Source: Paenibacillus sp. JJ-223 (GTDB lineage: Bacteria; Bacillota; Bacilli; Paenibacillales; Paenibacillaceae). Taken from it: 64,000 nucleotides of DNA. Where the stretch lies: assembly GCF_927798175.1 (NCBI RefSeq), contig NZ_CAKMMP010000017.1, positions 1-64,000 of the forward strand. Direction: 5' to 3'. The notes under the pieces were generated by a model. That model was not told where the DNA came from, made no database searches, and was given only the letters and a program-made list of their open reading frames with translations. Positions 35,392-44,568 of this stretch are shown one piece after another. The translations under genes were made by a program, and so were the position numbers. The stretch's first letter is position 1; each line of letters starts with the position of its first letter.

Positions 35392-36270
35392 TTACTCTTT
35401 GACCGCTCCGAGAACGATCCCTTTCACGAAGAAACGCTGCAGGAACGGATAAACGAGCAGGATCGGCAGCGCACCAATGAAGATCTGGGCAGCGTTGACC
35501 GTCCGTTGTGACATGTTCTGAAGCTGGGTGGCGTCCACATTCATATTGGAGAAATCCTGCTGCACGATAATGGTTTGCATCAACGTGGCGAGCGGATATT
35601 TGGACGCATCGTTCATATAGATCAGTCCGTCGAACCAGGAATTCCACTGTCCCACCATCGTGAACAGCGAGATCGTAGCGATGGCCGGCATGGATACCGG
35701 CAAGTAAACGCGAAACAGGGTAGTAATATGGTTGGCTCCGTCGATAAACGCGGCTTCCTCCAGTTCCTTCGGCACGTTGCGAAAAAAGTTCATCATGAGA
35801 ATCAGATTCCATACCGCGACCGCTCCGGGCAGAATAAGTGCCCATAGCGTGTTCGTCAGCCCCAGCTTCTGAATCAGAATGTAGGAAGGAATGAGTCCGC
35901 CGCTGAACAGCATCGTGAAGATGAAAAACCATGCGTACAGCGAGCGGCCCTTGAAATGCAGGCTTTCTTTGGACAACGGGTAGGCGGTCAGGATGACCAG
36001 CACCATGCTGAGCAGTGTGCCGAGAACGGTCCGCTGAACCGAAATCCAGAGCGCATTCAGGAAGTTGCTGTTGCCGAACGTTTTGGCATAGGCATCGACC
36101 GTGAAGTCGATGGGCCAGAACGTGACCAGGTTGGCGGATGCCGCCGCTTTGCCGCTGAAGGACACCGCCAGAATATGGATGAGCGGCAGCACGCACAGGA
36201 GCGAGAGCACCGCGATGAAGAACAAGTTGAATCCGTTGAAGATACGGTAGCCGGTCGTTTTGTGGTACAC
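35392..36270 (-). CDS. Sugar ABC transporter permease, LplC/YtcP type
   Basis: A 292-residue inner-membrane permease with six helices and the EAA loop ELEEAAFIDGANHITTLFRV followed by LP, which docks to the ATPase. It belongs to the carbohydrate ABC family paired with LplB. The GTG start at 36270 follows GGAGGAATCAAG. It lies 12 bases after the LplB-type gene. No ATPase gene is present in this window, as is usual for these systems, which share the general ATPase MsmX. Confidence 0.88.
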   Translation of the reverse strand: MYHKTTGYRIFNGFNLFFIAVLSLLCVLPLIHILAVSFSGKAAASANLVTFWPIDFTVDAYAKTFGNSNFLNALWISVQRTVLGTLLSMVLVILTAYPLSKESLHFKGRSLYAWFFIFTMLFSGGLIPSYILIQKLGLTNTLWALILPGAVAVWNLILMMNFFRNVPKELEEAAFIDGANHITTLFRVYLPVSMPAIATISLFTMVGQWNSWFDGLIYMNDASKYPLATLMQTIIVQQDFSNMNVDATQLQNMSQRTVNAAQIFIGALPILLVYPFLQRFFVKGIVLGAVKE

Positions 36271-36282
36271 CTTGATTCCTCC

Positions 36283-37248
36283 TTAGAAAATGCGGTAATT
36301 GGCGATTTTGTAAGCCATCCGGTAGGCCGTAATGATCAGGAACATCGCCACGAAGGATTTAAATAATCCGACGGCGGTCGCAAAGCTCATCTTCCCGCTC
36401 AAAATCCCCATACGGTACACGAACGTATCGATAATGTCCCCTTTTTCATAGACCAGCGGGTTGTACAGATTGAAAATCTGGTCGAAGCCTGCATTCAGGA
36501 TGTTGCCCAGCGACAGTGTACCTACTACGATAATCATTGGAACCAGCGCAGGCAGCGTAATGTGCAGCGTCTGCTTGAGCCTCGAAGCCCCATCCACCTC
36601 GGAAGCCTCGTAAAGCGCGGGATTGATGCCCGCCAGTGCAGCGAGGAATACAATCGTCCCGAATCCGAACTCTTTCCACACATCACTGATCACCACCGTT
36701 ACGCGGAACCAGTCGCCGTCGCCCAGAAAAAAGATCGGTTCGATGCCGGCCGCCGCCAGCACCCGGTTCACAAGTCCGCCTTCGGGGGACAGCATGTCGA
36801 GCAAGATACCGCCCAACACGACCCAAGACAGGAAGTGCGGCAGGTATACGAGCGTTTGCGAGAAACGTTTAAACGCGGAATGGCGGACTTCGTTCAGCAA
36901 AATCGCGAAGACGACCGGAGCGACCAGTCCGGCCACGATTTTCATCGAAGCGATCAGCACGGTGTTCCAGATGACCTGCACGCTGTCGGGATATTCGAAC
37001 ATGAAACGGAAGTTTTCCCAGCCGACCCACTTGGATCCGGTCAAGCCGAGCCAAGGTTTGAAATCCTGGAAAGCGATCACGATGCCGCCCATGGGGACAT
37101 AGGCGAACAGCAAAGTAAGCAATACGGCAGGCAGCAGCATCAGGTGCAGCGGCCAGGTCCGTTTCCAATTCCAGCGGGTGCGCTTGCGCGGTTGCCCGTT
37201 TATCCGGCTTGCCGGAGCAGGGCTTGTTATCGGTTGTTCCATAGCCAT
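36283..37248 (-). CDS. Sugar ABC transporter permease, LplB type
   Basis: A 321-residue permease with a basic N-terminal tail (about 1-30) and six hydrophobic helices, the first at about 33-55 (LMLLPAVLLTLLFAYVPMGG). The EAA loop reads YEASEVDGASRLKQTLHITLP. GGAGGGACCTG precedes the ATG. Together with the LplC-type permease it forms the membrane channel for a sugar or oligosaccharide delivered by the solute-binding lipoprotein at 40905. The two permease genes run divergently from the YesM/YesN pair. Confidence 0.9.
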   Translation of the reverse strand: MAMEQPITSPAPASRINGQPRKRTRWNWKRTWPLHLMLLPAVLLTLLFAYVPMGGIVIAFQDFKPWLGLTGSKWVGWENFRFMFEYPDSVQVIWNTVLIASMKIVAGLVAPVVFAILLNEVRHSAFKRFSQTLVYLPHFLSWVVLGGILLDMLSPEGGLVNRVLAAAGIEPIFFLGDGDWFRVTVVISDVWKEFGFGTIVFLAALAGINPALYEASEVDGASRLKQTLHITLPALVPMIIVVGTLSLGNILNAGFDQIFNLYNPLVYEKGDIIDTFVYRMGILSGKMSFATAVGLFKSFVAMFLIITAYRMAYKIANYRIF

Positions 37249-37473
37249 CAGGTCCCTCCTTTGATCGTCCAGCCGTGCCAGAAATCAAGGCGGAATCGCC
37301 TCTGCACGGGTGGAGCAACTGAATTATAGCAATGGAAACAGGCCGGCTATAGAGCAACTTTTCAAGACGGATGTTGATTTGTTAACCAAAATTCAATATG
37401 GATATGTAAGGGGTTTCAATATAAAATAGGACTTCGGTGTTTTCCTATTCTTAACCGGAAGCAGGGTGGAGTC

Positions 37474-39237
37474 ATGAGATTGACGGTGTTCGCCAAAACG
37501 GTCGTGCTGCTGGTGTGCCTGCTGGTACCGATTTTGCTGCTCTACAGTTATGCGAATCAGGCGAGCGTGGATATGGTCGTGGAGGAGAAGCAGCAGTCCA
37601 GCCTGAACCAGTTCAGTTATTTCAGTTCACAGGTGGACAAAAACATAGAGCAGCTCTCGTTATACGCTTTGACCTTGCTGCGCGATCCGAGCATACTGCA
37701 TTATCGCTACATGAACGATGCAACGAGCCAATACGAAAAAAACAGCATTTATCTCGACATTCTCGACAAATTGTCGTTGTACCAGTCCACCAGCCAGTGG
37801 AAAAACGACATCACGATTGTGCTGCCGCAGGCGGAGCTTGTATTATCCACAAAGGCGAATCTTACGGTGTTTAAAGAAAGCATGCTCAAGTATCCGGAGC
37901 CGGGTGCGTGGAAGCTGAACGAAGGGAGCTTTACGTATTTTTTCACCGACCATTATGAATGGAGCGACAAACCGGCTGAAACGGGCGTGCGGACGGTCAT
38001 GGAAATCAGCTTCGACCCGATGAACATTGTGGCCATGCTGGACGATTTCAAGGAGACGCAGGGCGGCGATCCGTTCCTGCTCGTCCCGAATAGCGACCCG
38101 TTCGTCAATCGCAGCGCGGAGCCGGAACTGGTGGAAGCCATTCGGCGCGGTATGCCGCTGGATGCACTGGGGCAGGACGCCGGGAATTGGCAGCTCGAAG
38201 CGGGCGGCAAGCAATATCTCGTCAGCTACGTCCGCTCCAAACAGCTGGATGCGATATATGTCAACCCGGTCGTGCTGGACGACCTGCTGAATCCGATGGA
38301 CAAGAGCAGGAACATGTTCGTGACGTCCATCCTGCTGCTGCTTGTACTTAGCATCGGGGCGGCCCTGCTGCTCTACCGCAAGGTACAGATCCCGATCTAC
38401 CGCCTGATGAGAGGGTTGCAGCAGATTCGCAAGGGACAGCTTTCCACCCGGATTGCGGTCGACCATTCACGGGACGAATTCAGTTATTTGACCCAAAGCT
38501 TCAACCATATGGCGGAGCAAATTCAGGAGCTGATCGAGAAGGTGTACGAGGAACGCATTCGTTCGCGGGAAGCGACGCTGAAGCATCTGCAGTCCCAGAT
38601 CAACCCTCATTTTCTGTACAATTGCCTGTCTTACATCAAAAACATGACCCAGCTCGGCAATCGCGAAGCGGTCGTAGCCATGGCGCTCAGTCTTGGCGAT
38701 TATTACCGTTACATCACGAAGGACCAGAACGACATGACTACCGTCGAACGGGAAGTGGAGCTGCTGAACAATTATTTGTCCATCCAGCAGATGCGCACGA
38801 ATCGGCTCTCCTATGAAATCGATGTTCCCGGAGAACTGATGCAGCAGCGCATTCCCCGCTTGCTCATTCAGCCGATCGTGGAGAATGCGGTCATCCACGG
38901 CATTGAGCCGATGGAAGGCAGCGGCCATATCGTGGTGACAGGCATGGTTGCCCGCGAGCAGATCGACGGCAAAACCTATGCGCGTTATAGCTTGTTCGTG
39001 GACAACGATGGCGTCGCGCTGACGCCGCAGGCGATCGAGCGGCTCGAACGGGAACTGCACGAACCGATGGGCGAAGAGATCGGCACGGGGACGTGGAACG
39101 TTCATCAGCGCCTGGTTACGCGATACGGGTTGTCATCAGGGCTTCATTTTGCGGAGATTCCGCAGGGAGGGCTTAGCGTTGAAATACGATGGTTTAAGGA
39201 GGAACTTTCCCATGATGAATTTGATGGTCGTGGATGA
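37474..39237 (+). CDS. YesM-type sensor histidine kinase
   Basis: A 587-residue membrane kinase: helix 1 at about 9-29, an extracellular dCache-like sensor (30-275), helix 2 at about 283-302 (LLLLVLSIGAALLLY), a HAMP domain, then the His_kinase motif SQINPHFLYNCLSYI with the phospho-acceptor His, and an ATPase domain with NAVIHGIEP. YesM kinases phosphorylate AraC-output regulators and control sugar transporters encoded beside them. GGTGGAGTC precedes the ATG. The 225-base gap to the divergent permease gene should hold both promoters. Confidence 0.92.
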   Translation: MRLTVFAKTVVLLVCLLVPILLLYSYANQASVDMVVEEKQQSSLNQFSYFSSQVDKNIEQLSLYALTLLRDPSILHYRYMNDATSQYEKNSIYLDILDKLSLYQSTSQWKNDITIVLPQAELVLSTKANLTVFKESMLKYPEPGAWKLNEGSFTYFFTDHYEWSDKPAETGVRTVMEISFDPMNIVAMLDDFKETQGGDPFLLVPNSDPFVNRSAEPELVEAIRRGMPLDALGQDAGNWQLEAGGKQYLVSYVRSKQLDAIYVNPVVLDDLLNPMDKSRNMFVTSILLLLVLSIGAALLLYRKVQIPIYRLMRGLQQIRKGQLSTRIAVDHSRDEFSYLTQSFNHMAEQIQELIEKVYEERIRSREATLKHLQSQINPHFLYNCLSYIKNMTQLGNREAVVAMALSLGDYYRYITKDQNDMTTVEREVELLNNYLSIQQMRTNRLSYEIDVPGELMQQRIPRLLIQPIVENAVIHGIEPMEGSGHIVVTGMVAREQIDGKTYARYSLFVDNDGVALTPQAIERLERELHEPMGEEIGTGTWNVHQRLVTRYGLSSGLHFAEIPQGGLSVEIRWFKEELSHDEFDGRG

Positions 39238-40804
39238 CGAACATTCGGCGGTGGAATCGATTGCTGCGTCCATTCCGTGGAGGGAGCACGGCATTGGCCG
39301 GGTATTCAAAGCCTATTCCGTAAAGGAGGCTTTGCAGACGATGGCCGAGCACAGCGTTCATATCATCATCACGGATATTCGCATGCCGGGCTTGTCGGGC
39401 CTTGATCTGGTCGGCCATGTCAGGCAGCGGTGGGAGCAGGTCAAGTGTATTATTTTGTCCGGCCACGCCTCTTTCGACTATGCCAAACAGGCGCTCAAGC
39501 ACGGCACGGTCAGCTATTTGCTCAAACCCGTAAGGGACGAAGAACTTATTGAAGCGGTGCAGCAGGCTTCCGTGCAGATCAGGCTTGAAGGGGAGAAACG
39601 CATGATGCATCAGCGCGCCATGTATTCGGTGAGGGAGCATCTGCCGGCGAAGCGGGCGGAACTGATGAAAGACGTATTGTTGGGACGGCGATTTGCCGAT
39701 GGGGAATTGACGGCGAAGCTGGAACAGCTCGAGATCGGCTTTCGCCCGCAGGATAAAATGCAGGTGCTTATCGTTCGCTACGATGACGCGCAAGAGGCGC
39801 ACCAAGCGTTCCGCCTGATGAAATACGCCATCTCCAACGTGGTCGAGGAAATCTTCGGCGGCAGCTATCATCTGTGCCATACCGAAGATGCTTACGATGA
39901 CCTTGTATTCATGGTCAGCCCGAAGCAGGAGGGGGACGATGCCGAGCTGCTGCTCGGCAGGCTGGGGGATCGGCTGATCCACAGCGTGAGGCAGTATCTG
40001 AATGCAAGCATTTCGGTGTCTTCGAGCCGAATGGGGCGTTTTCCCGAACATGTCCCCCAGCTGTACCTGCAGGCCGTCAGCGCCCTTCGCAAACAAGCGG
40101 ATGCCGGAAAGGGCCTGCATCTTCAAGCGACCGCCGAACCTCGGGGAACGGCGCTGAAATCGTTGTCGTCGCTCTATGAACCGCCTGCACTCACCACGCT
40201 GTTGGAGGCGGGAAGAGTAGATGAGGCACAGCGTAAAATCGACGGCATCTTTGCGGAGCTGTCAGGCAGCGTATTTCCGGAGCATGTGTATGTCGCTTTT
40301 CACTATTTGGCGGCCGCGTTCTCCTATATGGCGCATCGGGAAGGGAGGCAGTTGTCCGAGGTGCTCGGCGAAGAGTATCAGCAGCTGCTGAAGGACGGAT
40401 ACGGCGTATCGCTGCGCAGCCTCGATGCATGGACGAAGAAAGTGATGCTTCAGTGGGAGACAAGCGCGCAGGAAGATCGCCAGGACAACGTTCCGCCATT
40501 GATTCGCCAGGTGCAGCAATGGATCGACCGCCATCTGTCCGAGGACTTGTCCCTGCAGGTCATTGCCGGTGAGGTGCATCTGCACCCGGTGTATTTGTCC
40601 AAACTGTACAAACAATCCACCGGCGAAGGCATCAGCGATTACATTATGCGTTCCCGGATGGACCGGGCGGTACACCTGTTGAAGCATACCTCGATGAAGA
40701 TCTATGAGGTCGGCCAGGAGGTGGGTTACAACAACACCCCTTATTTCATTCAAGTGTTCCGCAAGCACTATGGGCTGACGCCGCAGGATTTCCGGAACGG
40801 TTAA
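39212..40804 (+). CDS. YesN-type response regulator with AraC output
   Basis: A 530-residue regulator. A receiver domain (1-120) carries VVDDEHSAVESI, the phospho-acceptor Asp in IIITDIRMPG and the Lys in LLKPVRDEEL; residues 430-530 form an AraC DNA-binding domain (VHLHPVYLSKLYKQS, VGQEVGYNNTPYFIQVFRK). The middle 300 residues are a helical linker domain common in YesN proteins. I start at the ATG at 39212, with AAGGAGG nine bases before it; it overlaps the kinase gene by 26 bases. Confidence 0.92.
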   Translation: MMNLMVVDDEHSAVESIAASIPWREHGIGRVFKAYSVKEALQTMAEHSVHIIITDIRMPGLSGLDLVGHVRQRWEQVKCIILSGHASFDYAKQALKHGTVSYLLKPVRDEELIEAVQQASVQIRLEGEKRMMHQRAMYSVREHLPAKRAELMKDVLLGRRFADGELTAKLEQLEIGFRPQDKMQVLIVRYDDAQEAHQAFRLMKYAISNVVEEIFGGSYHLCHTEDAYDDLVFMVSPKQEGDDAELLLGRLGDRLIHSVRQYLNASISVSSSRMGRFPEHVPQLYLQAVSALRKQADAGKGLHLQATAEPRGTALKSLSSLYEPPALTTLLEAGRVDEAQRKIDGIFAELSGSVFPEHVYVAFHYLAAAFSYMAHREGRQLSEVLGEEYQQLLKDGYGVSLRSLDAWTKKVMLQWETSAQEDRQDNVPPLIRQVQQWIDRHLSEDLSLQVIAGEVHLHPVYLSKLYKQSTGEGISDYIMRSRMDRAVHLLKHTSMKIYEVGQEVGYNNTPYFIQVFRKHYGLTPQDFRNG

Positions 40805-40904
40805 CAAATCGATATGAACATTGAAATTGTGATATTTGTTTGCTTTCCCGGCTGAACTATCCTTTTCATGTAAGGGGATACACAGTCACTGAGGAGGGGT
40901 TTTC

Positions 40905-42557
40905 ATGTATAGAAAAATGATGACGGCGCTGCTCGCGCTGACGATGGTCGTCGTGACTGCATGCAGCTCGGGAGCCAAGGAAGAAGCCGCGCCGGAAGCG
41001 GCGGCACCACTTGCCCTGAAGGACGGGAAATATGAGCCGGCGGTGCAGATGAGCTACTTGCGTGCCTGGAACGACGATACCCGGTTCAAAAACGGCGAAA
41101 CCGCCCAGAGCAACGTGCACACCAAGTGGGCCAAGGAACGGTTAGGCATCGAGCTGAGCACGCCATGGGCGGTATCGGTGACCAACGATGCGTTCTATAC
41201 CAAGCTGCGTCTGTCGTTGTCGGCCAACGAGGAGCTGCCGGACATCGTTTCGATCCGGGGCGATTATAATCTGGTCCGGGAGTTGATCGAGTCCGGCAAG
41301 TTCGCCGATGCTGGCGAGCTGTTCGACAAATACGCTTCGGATACGTGGAAAGAGGCGGCCGCCTCCGCGCCGGAAGAGTGGTACCCGTACATGTACGAAG
41401 GTAAAAGGTACGGCATTCCGATTTTCGATTATGCCTATAACGGCGATCCGGTCATGTTCATTCGCGAGGATTGGCTGAAAAAGCTTGGGCTGGAAGAGCC
41501 GAAAACGATCGACGAACTGGTGGCCGTCATGGACGCATTCACGAACCAGGACCCGGACGGCAATGGCAAAAAGGATACGTACGGCTTGACCGTCGGCATG
41601 AAGAACGCGCTGAATACGTGGATGACGGAATCCGGCTGGATCTTCGGCATGTACGGCACGATGCCCGGACAATGGAACGAAGCCGCGGACGGCACGCTTG
41701 AATACGGCTCGATCCAGCCTGGCGTGAAGCAAGGGCTCGCTACGATGAAAGAGTGGCTGGACAAAGGCTACCTGCCGAAGGAAGCCGGCGTTTACGATGA
41801 AATCAAAGCTGCCGAGCTGTTTACCGCAGGCAAAGCCGGCATCATCGTCGGGCCGCACTGGATGCCGAACTGGCCGATCGACGATGTGAAGAAAAACGTG
41901 GAGGGCGCTGCCTACAAAGCCATTGCGCTGCCGACAGGCCCGACTGGCGAAAGCCACCACCATGGTTCCGGCGCAAGCAATGGCGTAGTATTGATCAACA
42001 AGGACATGGCGAATCCCGAAATTTTCTTCACGTATCAAAATTACTTGTTCGATCATTTTGCGAACCCGGAAGTGGGCGGCGAATTCGAGCACGGCTTTGC
42101 CCAGGGGTACGACTTCGATATCGTGGACGGCAAAGTCGTCGGCGAAGCCGATCTCAAGGATGGCGTATCGCCTCTCAAGTACACCATTACGTATGACGGC
42201 GCGCGCATTCCGAACCTGATGATGGATACGCTCGCGGAACTGGCCACCGGCAAGGAGCCCGAAACGCCGTTCGAGAAAAACACGAGCATGGCCAACAAAC
42301 CGGAAGTGTTCGCCGCTGCAGAGGTCGTCGTGGCACACAAAGACGATGCGATCAAGAACAAGTTCACCGGTGCGCCGACCGATACGATGAAAATGAAAAA
42401 GGATGCTCTCGACAAGCTGGAGAAGGACACGTTCAGCAAAATCATCTACGGCCAAGTCGGCATCGATGAGTTCGACGCATTCGTGGAAAAATGGAAATCG
42501 ATGGGCGGCGATGACATTACGGTCGAAGTGAACGAATGGTTCAAAACCGTAAATTAA
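40905..42557 (+). CDS. Extracellular solute-binding lipoprotein, family 1 (LplA-like)
   Basis: A 550-residue lipoprotein with signal peptide and lipobox VVVTAC-S (Cys 20), then an acidic linker and the two-lobed family 1 binding fold (IPIFDYAYNGDPVMFIREDW, DPDGNGKKDTYGLT with a calcium-loop-like DxDGNGKKD motif). The length of over 500 residues suits LplA-type proteins that bind oligosaccharides. GAGGAGGGG precedes the ATG. It lies 100 bases after the YesN-type gene, with the permeases on the other side of the cluster. Confidence 0.9.
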   Translation: MYRKMMTALLALTMVVVTACSSGAKEEAAPEAAAPLALKDGKYEPAVQMSYLRAWNDDTRFKNGETAQSNVHTKWAKERLGIELSTPWAVSVTNDAFYTKLRLSLSANEELPDIVSIRGDYNLVRELIESGKFADAGELFDKYASDTWKEAAASAPEEWYPYMYEGKRYGIPIFDYAYNGDPVMFIREDWLKKLGLEEPKTIDELVAVMDAFTNQDPDGNGKKDTYGLTVGMKNALNTWMTESGWIFGMYGTMPGQWNEAADGTLEYGSIQPGVKQGLATMKEWLDKGYLPKEAGVYDEIKAAELFTAGKAGIIVGPHWMPNWPIDDVKKNVEGAAYKAIALPTGPTGESHHHGSGASNGVVLINKDMANPEIFFTYQNYLFDHFANPEVGGEFEHGFAQGYDFDIVDGKVVGEADLKDGVSPLKYTITYDGARIPNLMMDTLAELATGKEPETPFEKNTSMANKPEVFAAAEVVVAHKDDAIKNKFTGAPTDTMKMKKDALDKLEKDTFSKIIYGQVGIDEFDAFVEKWKSMGGDDITVEVNEWFKTVN

Positions 42558-42613
42558 GTGGTTTGAAAGAAGTCGTACTAAAGGATTACAATCAATAATC
42601 ATTTTCGCAATTG

Positions 42614-42656
42614 CACCGGAATCGGGCTGGAACAGGCCTTGATTTCGGTGTTTTTT
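42614..42656 (+). terminator. Intrinsic terminator after the solute-binding protein gene
   Basis: CACCGGAATC pairs with GATTTCGGTG (one G-T or mismatch) with a 17-base loop and is followed by TTTTTT. Confidence 0.85.
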
Positions 42657-42675
42657 ATTCTGCCGGGGGAGTTTA

Positions 42676-42732
42676 ATGAGCGATCTGGAGTTGATCGTCG
42701 AAGCGGGCAGGACGGCGGACAACCGTACGTGA
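42676..42732 (+). CDS. Candidate 18-codon micro-ORF
   Basis: An ATG at 42676, four bases after a good GGGGGAG site, opens 18 codons (begins MSDLELIVEAG) before a TGA. It sits between a terminator and the promoter of the next gene. It could be a remnant of a lost gene, a leader peptide or chance; nothing else supports it. The rest of the 305-base gap holds the terminator and promoter listed separately. Confidence 0.2.
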   Translation: MSDLELIVEAGRTADNRT

Positions 42733-42738
42733 GACTTA

Positions 42739-42768
42739 TTGTTTAGGCCTGGCAAGCGATAGTACAAT
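42739..42768 (+). promoter_or_regulatory. Candidate sigma-A promoter of the 42863 gene
   Basis: TTGTTT and TACAAT are separated by 18 bases. The start codon lies 94 bases further, behind AAGGAGGAG. The hexamers resemble those at 27545. Confidence 0.4.
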
Positions 42769-42862
42769 AATAGGCAGGATACGAACGTAGATGCGCATAT
42801 TTGTGATAGAAGTAGTGGTGCATTTTAAGGGGAACATGTCCATATAAGGAGGAGACGGATCA

Positions 42863-44536
42863 ATGAGCATAATTGTAGAAGAGGCCGTGGAGGAGATGAT
42901 CGCGGAGATCCATCAATGGTTCGACCAAACGGAGAAACGGGACGATGCCGAGTCAACAGTGAAACGAACGAAGCTGCAATCAGGCATCTATGATGATGTG
43001 CTGCTGGATTATCGGCCGGGAAGAACAACCGTGGACAGCCTGGATCTCGGTATGGATGAAGAAGGATTGAGGCCCGGAAAGAACGATGTTTTTACGGTGG
43101 AGCAGGTTCAGACTGAAATCCGTCCTCGTTTGGCACAGGTGATTCAGGAGAGACTGGAACGTTTGGCAGATACGCCGCTGATTGACTATCGATTTACTTT
43201 TCGGGGCAAGTTCCCGACGGACGAAGGTTCTCTGCGGATCACGCTGTTTGAATCAGTCAATGAGGAAAAAAAGCGGTTGCTGCTTGAACAGATACATGCT
43301 TATGTCGATCGGAAGCTGACCAATGGGTCTTATCCAACGAAACCGCTGGAAACGTTCTTTTTAGTCCGGCATTTGCTCGATCCCGTGTTGTTTCCGGAGT
43401 TGGACGTGCCATGGATCATCGCGCAATACGATCGCATTCAGGCGTTGAACAAGGGGCGCCAGGAAGCGCTCTCGGAGCATCGGAGAAATATTACTCAAAG
43501 CTTGAGGAACTGGGCGGAGAATCAGTTTTTGCCCTTGTATTTTGACGTCCAGCGCTCGGCTTACAGATCCAATGAGTATACGCTTAAACCAGGAGCGTCT
43601 CTGGGTGAACACGATGCTGATCATCATCCCGTCAGGCTGCTGTTATATGGAGCCGTAATGATTCTAAGGTATGAGCCCAATTACAGCAAATCGACGGGGG
43701 TAACCTTCCTTGAGCTTGCCGAGCAGCTTGGAAGCAGTCAGGCCGCGCACATGATGGAAGAGGGCAGCGGCACCTTCGCCAAGGAAGACATTCAAATGCG
43801 GAATGAACAGGTGGAATGCACGGCCAATGACGTCTTTTCGACCATCACCATCGTAGTTCGCGAGGAAGCGGCGAAAGCTTACGAACAGGCGCTTGGATAC
43901 ATCATCCGTCTGCTGAAGCAGGGTTTCCCCAAAAGCTACAAAATCAAGCTGAAATCGAAAGCCAAGCACTACTTGCCGGTCAAAGGACTGGCGAAATCGG
44001 ATACCCACCGTTTTTTTGCGAATGCGCTGGTTTATCCCGAATTGCATCCGCTTTTGGAGGAATACGCGCGCGAGGCGATGGAGGAGTTCGAATGGTATGA
44101 GGACACGGAGGGAGAGAAAAATTGCATGCCCGGTTCCTACGCCACCTTCGGACTTGGCCTTGCGGACGAGCGTTATTTCCCTCTGGTGGAGACATACATG
44201 GGTCTGGTGGATGACGAGCATCAGATGGTGCAGGACAAGTTCACGGCAGCCTTTGTCGAACAACATGGACTGACGCAGCAATCGCTCCCGCCACTCATCG
44301 CATGTTTGAGGCGTTCCACCGATGGTTTGAAGCTGAAAGCCCTTCAGCCTGTGCTGGAAGATGAGGACAAGCTGTCTTTATGGGTAGAACAGGTGCAAGG
44401 ATTAGAGGCTTATGAGGTCCTGCGCGTGTTGTATCCGATATGGGGAAAGGTAGAGAAACTGGCTGGTTTGGCACGAAAGGCCGAAGGCCGGCGCAAGGAG
44501 CTTCTGCAGGCATTGCTGCATGCAGCGGGCAAGTGA
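42863..44536 (+). CDS. Large protein of unknown function (557 residues)
   Basis: A 557-residue soluble protein that I cannot assign with confidence. It has no signal peptide or membrane helix; it is rich in Glu, Lys and Arg and mostly helical. The N-terminal region (1-180) and the central region with ADHHPVRLLLYGAVMIL (about 252-268) look like separate domains; the C-terminal part (about 370-557) has helical repeats resembling HEAT-like units (GLTQQSLPPLIACLRRS, LKLKALQPVLEDEDKL). GGAGGAGAC precedes the ATG. It is co-transcribed with the next gene (33-base gap). Confidence 0.65.
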   Translation: MSIIVEEAVEEMIAEIHQWFDQTEKRDDAESTVKRTKLQSGIYDDVLLDYRPGRTTVDSLDLGMDEEGLRPGKNDVFTVEQVQTEIRPRLAQVIQERLERLADTPLIDYRFTFRGKFPTDEGSLRITLFESVNEEKKRLLLEQIHAYVDRKLTNGSYPTKPLETFFLVRHLLDPVLFPELDVPWIIAQYDRIQALNKGRQEALSEHRRNITQSLRNWAENQFLPLYFDVQRSAYRSNEYTLKPGASLGEHDADHHPVRLLLYGAVMILRYEPNYSKSTGVTFLELAEQLGSSQAAHMMEEGSGTFAKEDIQMRNEQVECTANDVFSTITIVVREEAAKAYEQALGYIIRLLKQGFPKSYKIKLKSKAKHYLPVKGLAKSDTHRFFANALVYPELHPLLEEYAREAMEEFEWYEDTEGEKNCMPGSYATFGLGLADERYFPLVETYMGLVDDEHQMVQDKFTAAFVEQHGLTQQSLPPLIACLRRSTDGLKLKALQPVLEDEDKLSLWVEQVQGLEAYEVLRVLYPIWGKVEKLAGLARKAEGRRKELLQALLHAAGK

Positions 44537-44568
44537 TGAGAGTACCATTCAGGGAGAGGGCGGGGGAT

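Noticed and set aside
41142..42767. Leftward 541-codon frame over the solute-binding protein gene
   Set aside because: Antisense shadow: the rightward protein has a lipobox and a family 1 fold, and the leftward frame would run across the terminator at 42614.
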